A stretch of 64,000 nucleotides of DNA from Prado023 sp963706875 (lineage in GTDB: Bacteria > Actinomycetota > Actinomycetes > S36-B12 > CAIYMF01). Each line of letters begins with the position of its first letter. Position 1 is the first letter of the stretch. The position numbers and the translations under genes were made by a program. The stretch covers positions 1-64,000 of the forward strand of contig CAVPNW010000023.1 of assembly GCA_963706875.1 (NCBI GenBank), given 5' to 3'. Positions 60,375 to 64,000 of this stretch are shown piece by piece. Below the pieces are notes generated by a model. That model made no database searches and was not told the origin of the DNA. It saw nothing but the letters and a program-made list of their open reading frames with translations.

Positions 60375-62153
60375 ATGCCCACCCCCTATGCAGGACGCGA
60401 GTTCACGTTCACGAACCCGGATGGCACACAGGTCCAGGTGCGCGGCTACGGCAACCAGTTCGTTGCCGTCTTCGAGACCATCGATGGGTTCACGGTGGCC
60501 AAGGACCCGGAGACCGGCTTCTACCACTACGCGCGAGTGTCCCCCGACGGGACGGAGTTGGAGCCCACTGGCCCCCGCGTCGGGGCCGTCGAGCCGGAAG
60601 GGCTCGACCTGCCCAAGCACGCGCGCCCGTCCCCCGAGTCAGCGCGGGACCGGGCGCGATCCGCGATTCGCGAGACGGGGGTGACACCACGGTGGGCCCA
60701 GCGACGCCGAGCCCGCAAGCCGCGGACGCCGGCACCCCCGCTGGATGGCGAGGACGAGCCCGGCGATCGAGGACCGTCGCTGGGGACCGCCCTCTCGGCG
60801 CCGGCCGGGCACGCGGTGGGTTCCTACGTGGGGCTCTGCCTGTTGATCCGATTCCCCGATGTGCCCGCCACCATCCCCAGGTCCGAGGTCACGCGGTACT
60901 GCAACGCTGAGGGCTACACCGGCTTCGGCAACAACGGGTCGGTGCGTGACTACTTCCTGACGGTGTCCGACGGCCGCCTGGACTACACGAGCGTCGTCAC
61001 CGAGTACATCAAGGCCAAGAAGCCCCGCGACCACTACACCGACCCGGCGGTGGCGTTCGGGACGCGCGCAAGGCAGTTGATCCGAGAGGCGCTCAAGGGT
61101 CTCAAGGCACAGGGCTTCGACTTCAACCAGTTGACTGCTGACGCGGATGGGTACGTGCGGGCCCTGAACGTCTTCTACGTCGGACCGACGGTGAACGGCT
61201 GGAGCGAGGGGTTGTGGCCGCACTCATGGTCACTCGACGAGCCGTTCGCTGCGTCGAGCACGCGCACGTTCTCCGACTACCAGATCACCAACATCGGATC
61301 GGAGCTCACCCTGCGCACGTTCTGCCACGAGAACGGCCACATGGTGTGCGACTTCCCGGACCTCTACGACTACGGCTACGAGTCCTACGGGGTGGGCGAC
61401 TTCTGCCTCATGTGCGGCGGTGGTTCGGACCTCAACCCCGTGCAGGTCTGCGCCTACCTGAAGAGCCAGGCCGGCTGGACGTCGAGGATCTCGGAGGCCA
61501 TCCCCGGGACCACGATGAACCTCACCGCGGGAACCAACGACTTCCTGATCCATCGGCGAAGCCGGACTGAGTACTTCATCATCGAGAACCGCCAGCGAGC
61601 TGGCCGTGATGAAGCCCTGCCCGACGCCGGGATCGCGATCTGGCACGCCGATGAGACCGGGACCAATGACAACGAGGCGATGACCGCAAGCGAGCACTAC
61701 GAGTGCGCGCTGGAGCAGGCCGACGGACGCTTCGACCTGGAGTACATGGAGAACAACGGCGATGCCGGTGATCTCTTCGCGGGCCCTGATCGGCGCGCGT
61801 TCGGTGCCTTCACCCTTCCCAGTAGCCGGTGGTGGGACGGCACTGCCTCGGGGCTGGAGATCGTCGATGTCTCCGGCAGCGGCATGACAATGACGATCAC
61901 CACGGCTGTGCCCCGGCGAGTCGCCCTGGCCCACCTCAAGTTCGGAGTGCGCAGCAACCCCGACGTCCGGCAGTTGCAGGAGGCGCTCAACGCGCACTTC
62001 CCGGGGCTGGACCTGCCGACGACCGGCAACTACCTGAAGCTCACGGACCAGGCGGTGCGGCGATGCCAGCGGGCGCACGGGTTCGGCGACGATGCAGCTG
62101 GGAAGTCCTTCGTGGGCAAGCGGCAGGCGGGGCACCTCGGGTTGGTGATCTGA
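60375..62153 (+). CDS. M6 family metalloprotease with peptidoglycan-binding-like C-terminus
   Basis: A 592-aa protein. N-terminal segment (about residues 1-135) begins MPTPYAGREFTFTNPDGTQVQVRGYG, an M6-type propeptide start, with no visible signal peptide. Catalytic M6 domain (about 150-500) has TFCHENGHMVCDFPDLYDY (His318, Glu319, His322 and a later Asp) and GVGDFCLMCGG. The C-terminus (about 520-592: FGVRSNPDVRQLQEALNAHFPG, LKLTDQAVRRCQRAHGF) matches a peptidoglycan-binding type 1 fold. Immune inhibitor A relatives are secreted, so the lack of a signal peptide is odd. Confidence 0.85.
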   Translation: MPTPYAGREFTFTNPDGTQVQVRGYGNQFVAVFETIDGFTVAKDPETGFYHYARVSPDGTELEPTGPRVGAVEPEGLDLPKHARPSPESARDRARSAIRETGVTPRWAQRRRARKPRTPAPPLDGEDEPGDRGPSLGTALSAPAGHAVGSYVGLCLLIRFPDVPATIPRSEVTRYCNAEGYTGFGNNGSVRDYFLTVSDGRLDYTSVVTEYIKAKKPRDHYTDPAVAFGTRARQLIREALKGLKAQGFDFNQLTADADGYVRALNVFYVGPTVNGWSEGLWPHSWSLDEPFAASSTRTFSDYQITNIGSELTLRTFCHENGHMVCDFPDLYDYGYESYGVGDFCLMCGGGSDLNPVQVCAYLKSQAGWTSRISEAIPGTTMNLTAGTNDFLIHRRSRTEYFIIENRQRAGRDEALPDAGIAIWHADETGTNDNEAMTASEHYECALEQADGRFDLEYMENNGDAGDLFAGPDRRAFGAFTLPSSRWWDGTASGLEIVDVSGSGMTMTITTAVPRRVALAHLKFGVRSNPDVRQLQEALNAHFPGLDLPTTGNYLKLTDQAVRRCQRAHGFGDDAAGKSFVGKRQAGHLGLVI

Positions 62154-62184
62154 GCTCCGGGCGGCGACGCGCGTCTCAGGGCGC

Positions 62185-62190
62185 TACGTT
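62185..62190 (+). promoter_or_regulatory. -10 box of the CaCA antiporter (leaderless)
   Basis: TACGTT, 6 nt before GTG 62197. Confidence 0.6.
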
Positions 62191-62196
62191 TCGCCC

Positions 62197-63333
62197 GTGG
62201 ACATGGGCGCCGCCGGACTGCTCGTCGCGGGATTCGTGGTCCTGGTCGCCGGTGGGGAGCTCCTGGTTCGTGGGGCCAGCGGCCTGGCGGAGGCGATGGG
62301 GATGTCGCCCCTGGTCGTCGGGCTCACGGTCGTCGCCTTCGCCACCTCCGCGCCGGAGCTGGCGGTCACCCTGCAGGCGGTGCGCGACGGCAGCCCCGAC
62401 CTGGCGGTGGGCAATGTGGTTGGCTCCAACATCGCCAACGTGCTGCTGGTCCTTGGGATCGCTGCGCTGATCGGTCCCCTGGCTGTCCGCTCCCAGTTGG
62501 TGCGCGTCGATGTGCCGGTGCTGGTCGGCATGGGGGTGCTGCTCCTGCTGTTGAGCCTCGACGGGCTGCTCGATCGTGGGAATGGGGCGCTGCTCTTCGG
62601 CTGCCTCGTGGGTTACGTGATCCTTGCGGTGCTGATGGGTCGGCGGGAATCGGCCCGATCCACGCCAGTGCCGCCGTCGGATGTCCCCCCTGATCCTGCC
62701 CGCGGGACGATGCCCGATCGGGGTCGGGGGCGCCTGGTTGTCGATGTTGTGCTGCTGGCAGTCGGGGTGGCGCTGCTGGTGGTGGGTGCCGGGTGGCTGG
62801 TCGAGGGGGCGACCCGGATCGCCGTCGAGCGGGGCATCCCGGAGATGGTGATCGGCCTGACCATCGTGGCCATCGGCACCTCCCTCCCCGAGTTGGCAAC
62901 CACCGTGATCGCGGCCCTGCGCGGGCAGCGCGACCTTGCGGTGGGCAACGCGGTGGGCAGCAGCATCTTCAACATCGGGGCAGTCCTGGGGTTCAGCAGC
63001 CTGCTCGCCCCTGAGGGCGTCCCGGTGGCCCAGTCCGCGATCCGGGTCGACATCCCGATCATGATCGCGGTGTCGGTGGCGCTGCTCCCGGTGCTCTACA
63101 CCGGGTTCGAGATCCGCCGTTGGGAGGGTGCGCTCTTCCTGGGCCTGTACGTCGCCTACACGAGCTACCTGCTGCTCAACGCGACGGACCACGCGCGCCT
63201 GCCGGTCTACTCGGCTGTGATGCTGTGGTTCGTCCTGCCCATCGTCGCCATATCGTTGGGGGCGCTTGCCGGGTTCGACGCGGGCGTCAAGAAGGGTAGG
63301 TCCGAATCCCAAGGGGCTGTGCGCGGGCCATAG
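62197..63333 (+). CDS. CaCA family calcium/sodium antiporter
   Basis: A 378-aa membrane protein of two homologous halves with eleven or so helices. The alpha repeats carry GLTVVAFATSAPELAVT (about residues 43-60) and GNVVGSNIANVLLVLG, then GLTIVAIGTSLPELATT and GNAVGSSIFNIGAVLG in the second half. It resembles YrbG-type antiporters that exchange Ca2+ for Na+ or H+. TACGTT ends 6 nt before GTG 62197. Confidence 0.92.
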   Translation: MDMGAAGLLVAGFVVLVAGGELLVRGASGLAEAMGMSPLVVGLTVVAFATSAPELAVTLQAVRDGSPDLAVGNVVGSNIANVLLVLGIAALIGPLAVRSQLVRVDVPVLVGMGVLLLLLSLDGLLDRGNGALLFGCLVGYVILAVLMGRRESARSTPVPPSDVPPDPARGTMPDRGRGRLVVDVVLLAVGVALLVVGAGWLVEGATRIAVERGIPEMVIGLTIVAIGTSLPELATTVIAALRGQRDLAVGNAVGSSIFNIGAVLGFSSLLAPEGVPVAQSAIRVDIPIMIAVSVALLPVLYTGFEIRRWEGALFLGLYVAYTSYLLLNATDHARLPVYSAVMLWFVLPIVAISLGALAGFDAGVKKGRSESQGAVRGP

Positions 63334-63403
63334 CGGCCCCCGGGAACGGCTGGGCCAGTCGTCCCGGTCGCCCCGAGGATGTCCCGGCCCACTTCGGGAA
63401 CGC

Positions 63404-63430
63404 GAGAAGCCCCACAGTGTGGGGCTTCTC
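63404..63430. terminator. Strong bidirectional hairpin
   Basis: GAGAAGCCCCA (63404-63414) and TGGGGCTTCTC (63420-63430) make a perfect 11-bp stem with a 5-nt loop. It lies just past tRNA-Val on the minus strand and 71 nt past the antiporter on the plus strand, so it can serve both. Confidence 0.8.
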
Positions 63431-63435
63431 CGGTG

Positions 63436-63508
63436 TGGGCGATACGGGGATCGAACCTGTGACCTCTCGCGTGTGAAGCGAGCGCTCTAACCGCTGAGCT
63501 AATCGCCC
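63436..63508 (-). tRNA. tRNA-Val (CAC)
   Basis: 73-nt tRNA: acceptor GGGCGAT/ATCGCCC, D-arm GCTC/GAGC, anticodon stem CTCGC/GCGAG enclosing TTCACAC (anticodon CAC), T-arm ACAGG/CCCGT with TTCGATC loop. The third T-stem pair is A-C, a mismatch. CCA is not encoded. It reads the Val codon GUG. Confidence 0.96.
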
Positions 63509-63561
63509 GGTCCCAGAACTCTACCAACTCCCCCGGCAGCACCCAAAACGAGCGCACCCCC

Positions 63562-63939
63562 TCAGAAGAGGCCGGTGAACCAGGCCAGGAACGAGTCGAC
63601 CAGGGCCAGGATCGGCCCGAGGGTCAAGCCGTAGTTGGCCAGGTACCACACCAGCACGATCCCGATGAGGACCCCGCCGATGGCCGCCAGCGTGAGGTTT
63701 CGGCGGCGCTTGCGGGGGTCCAGCGCGGCGTCGGAGGCGCGCTTGGCCGCGTCCTTGACGGGGGTGAGCGCACGATTGGCCCAGCTGAACTCCGAGGCCA
63801 GCACTACCAGGCCGAGGATCACCGTGGCCCACCCGGGGCCGGGGATCACGAACATGATGACGCCCGCGACCACGAGCGTGAGGCCGAGGGCGAAGACCAT
63901 GACGCGCCAGGCCGTGTCGAGTCCGCGGTTGCGCCGCAC
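63562..63939 (-). CDS. PGPGW-type membrane protein (TIGR02611-like), start uncertain
   Basis: At least 125 aa with two helix pairs: VMVFALGLTLVVAGVIMFVIPGPGWATVILGLVVL (PGPGW motif, about residues 33-37) and LTLAAIGGVLIGIVLVWYLA, and a basic loop (DAALDPRKRRRN). It belongs to the small actinobacterial PGPGW family; function unknown. GTG 63939 is given, but the frame stays open to the window edge (ASAPPSVAVRLRRFREA), so the true start may lie beyond it. Confidence 0.8.
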   Translation of the reverse strand: MRRNRGLDTAWRVMVFALGLTLVVAGVIMFVIPGPGWATVILGLVVLASEFSWANRALTPVKDAAKRASDAALDPRKRRRNLTLAAIGGVLIGIVLVWYLANYGLTLGPILALVDSFLAWFTGLF

Positions 63940-64000
63940 TGCCTCCCGGAATCGGCGCAGTCGGACGGCGACACTCGGTGGGGCACTGGCCTCGATCTTG

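Noticed and set aside
1..64000. CRISPR arrays, rRNA genes and insertion sequences with DDE transposases
   Set aside because: No regularly spaced repeats, no rRNA sequence, no DDE transposase. The two short tandem repeats (6915-6957, 60248-60278) have only two copies.

Overview
This 64 kb window is chromosomal DNA from a high-GC Actinomycetota (actinobacterium). The call rests on gene content: the MSMEG_4193-type phosphatase / DUF3090 / SCO1664-type trio, DUF4916, DUF3099 and PGPGW-type proteins, and an Rv2671-like reductase. It also rests on frequent GTG starts, many 4-nt gene overlaps, and leaderless promoters, in which an actinobacterial -10 box sits 6-8 nt before the start codon of more than twenty genes. 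I cannot name the genus. Pyruvate:ferredoxin oxidoreductase, Pta-AckA and cyanophycin metabolism together suggest a facultative, fermentative, storage-polymer-making actinobacterium (inference). Coding density is very high and no gap exceeds about 300 bp.

Region 1-3,250 is the only clearly mobile segment: a minus-strand module of tyrosine recombinase, XRE-type regulator and zinc-ribbon recombinase-like protein. Each of the two recombinase genes is broken by three single-base frame changes, while the small regulator between them is intact. Palindromes lie at the presumed ends, including two 10-bp arms around a 7-nt spacer just before the first recombinase. Region 3,280-12,230 (minus strand) holds two P-type cation ATPases, two alpha/beta hydrolases, a cold-shock protein, an unrecognised protein and a sirtuin. 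Region 12,370-23,570 is mixed: a lipoprotein, a small P-loop kinase, the DUF3090 trio, CorA, UppP, an aldo/keto reductase, an M20 peptidase, DUF4916, VKOR, tRNA-Leu(GAG), two GNAT acetyltransferases and a DMT exporter. Region 23,765-26,966 carries an odd three-gene set: a RibD-C/Rv2671-like reductase, a divergent dihydropteroate-synthase-like protein and an Orn/Lys/Arg decarboxylase-fold enzyme.

Region 27,100-40,920 contains a secreted SGNH protein, the pta-ackA operon, a frameshifted PI-PLC-like membrane protein, an rRNA/tRNA methyltransferase, an NfeD/SPFH membrane pair, an ABC ATPase, SerB and a SixA-like phosphatase. Region 40,979-46,288 is a cyanophycin locus. cphB and cphA overlap by 4 nt, and a convergent gene encodes a CphA-like protein that keeps the N-terminal and Mur-ligase parts but has lost the ATP-grasp part. 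It is followed by tldD-pmbA, a dodecin, DUF3099, a cyclase-fold protein and a CPA1 antiporter. Region 52,306-56,921 is nifJ with a DHOD-like partner. The window closes with HIT and thrS, a glycine-zipper protein, an M6 metalloprotease with no visible signal peptide, a CaCA antiporter, tRNA-Val(CAC) and a PGPGW membrane protein running toward the right edge.

The central metabolism fits together: NifJ makes acetyl-CoA and reduced ferredoxin, Pta-AckA turns acetyl-CoA into acetate and ATP, and the cyanophycin genes store nitrogen. The most unusual items are the decayed recombinase module with its palindromes, the ATP-grasp-less CphA derivative, the pterin-type operon and the leaderless promoter grammar.
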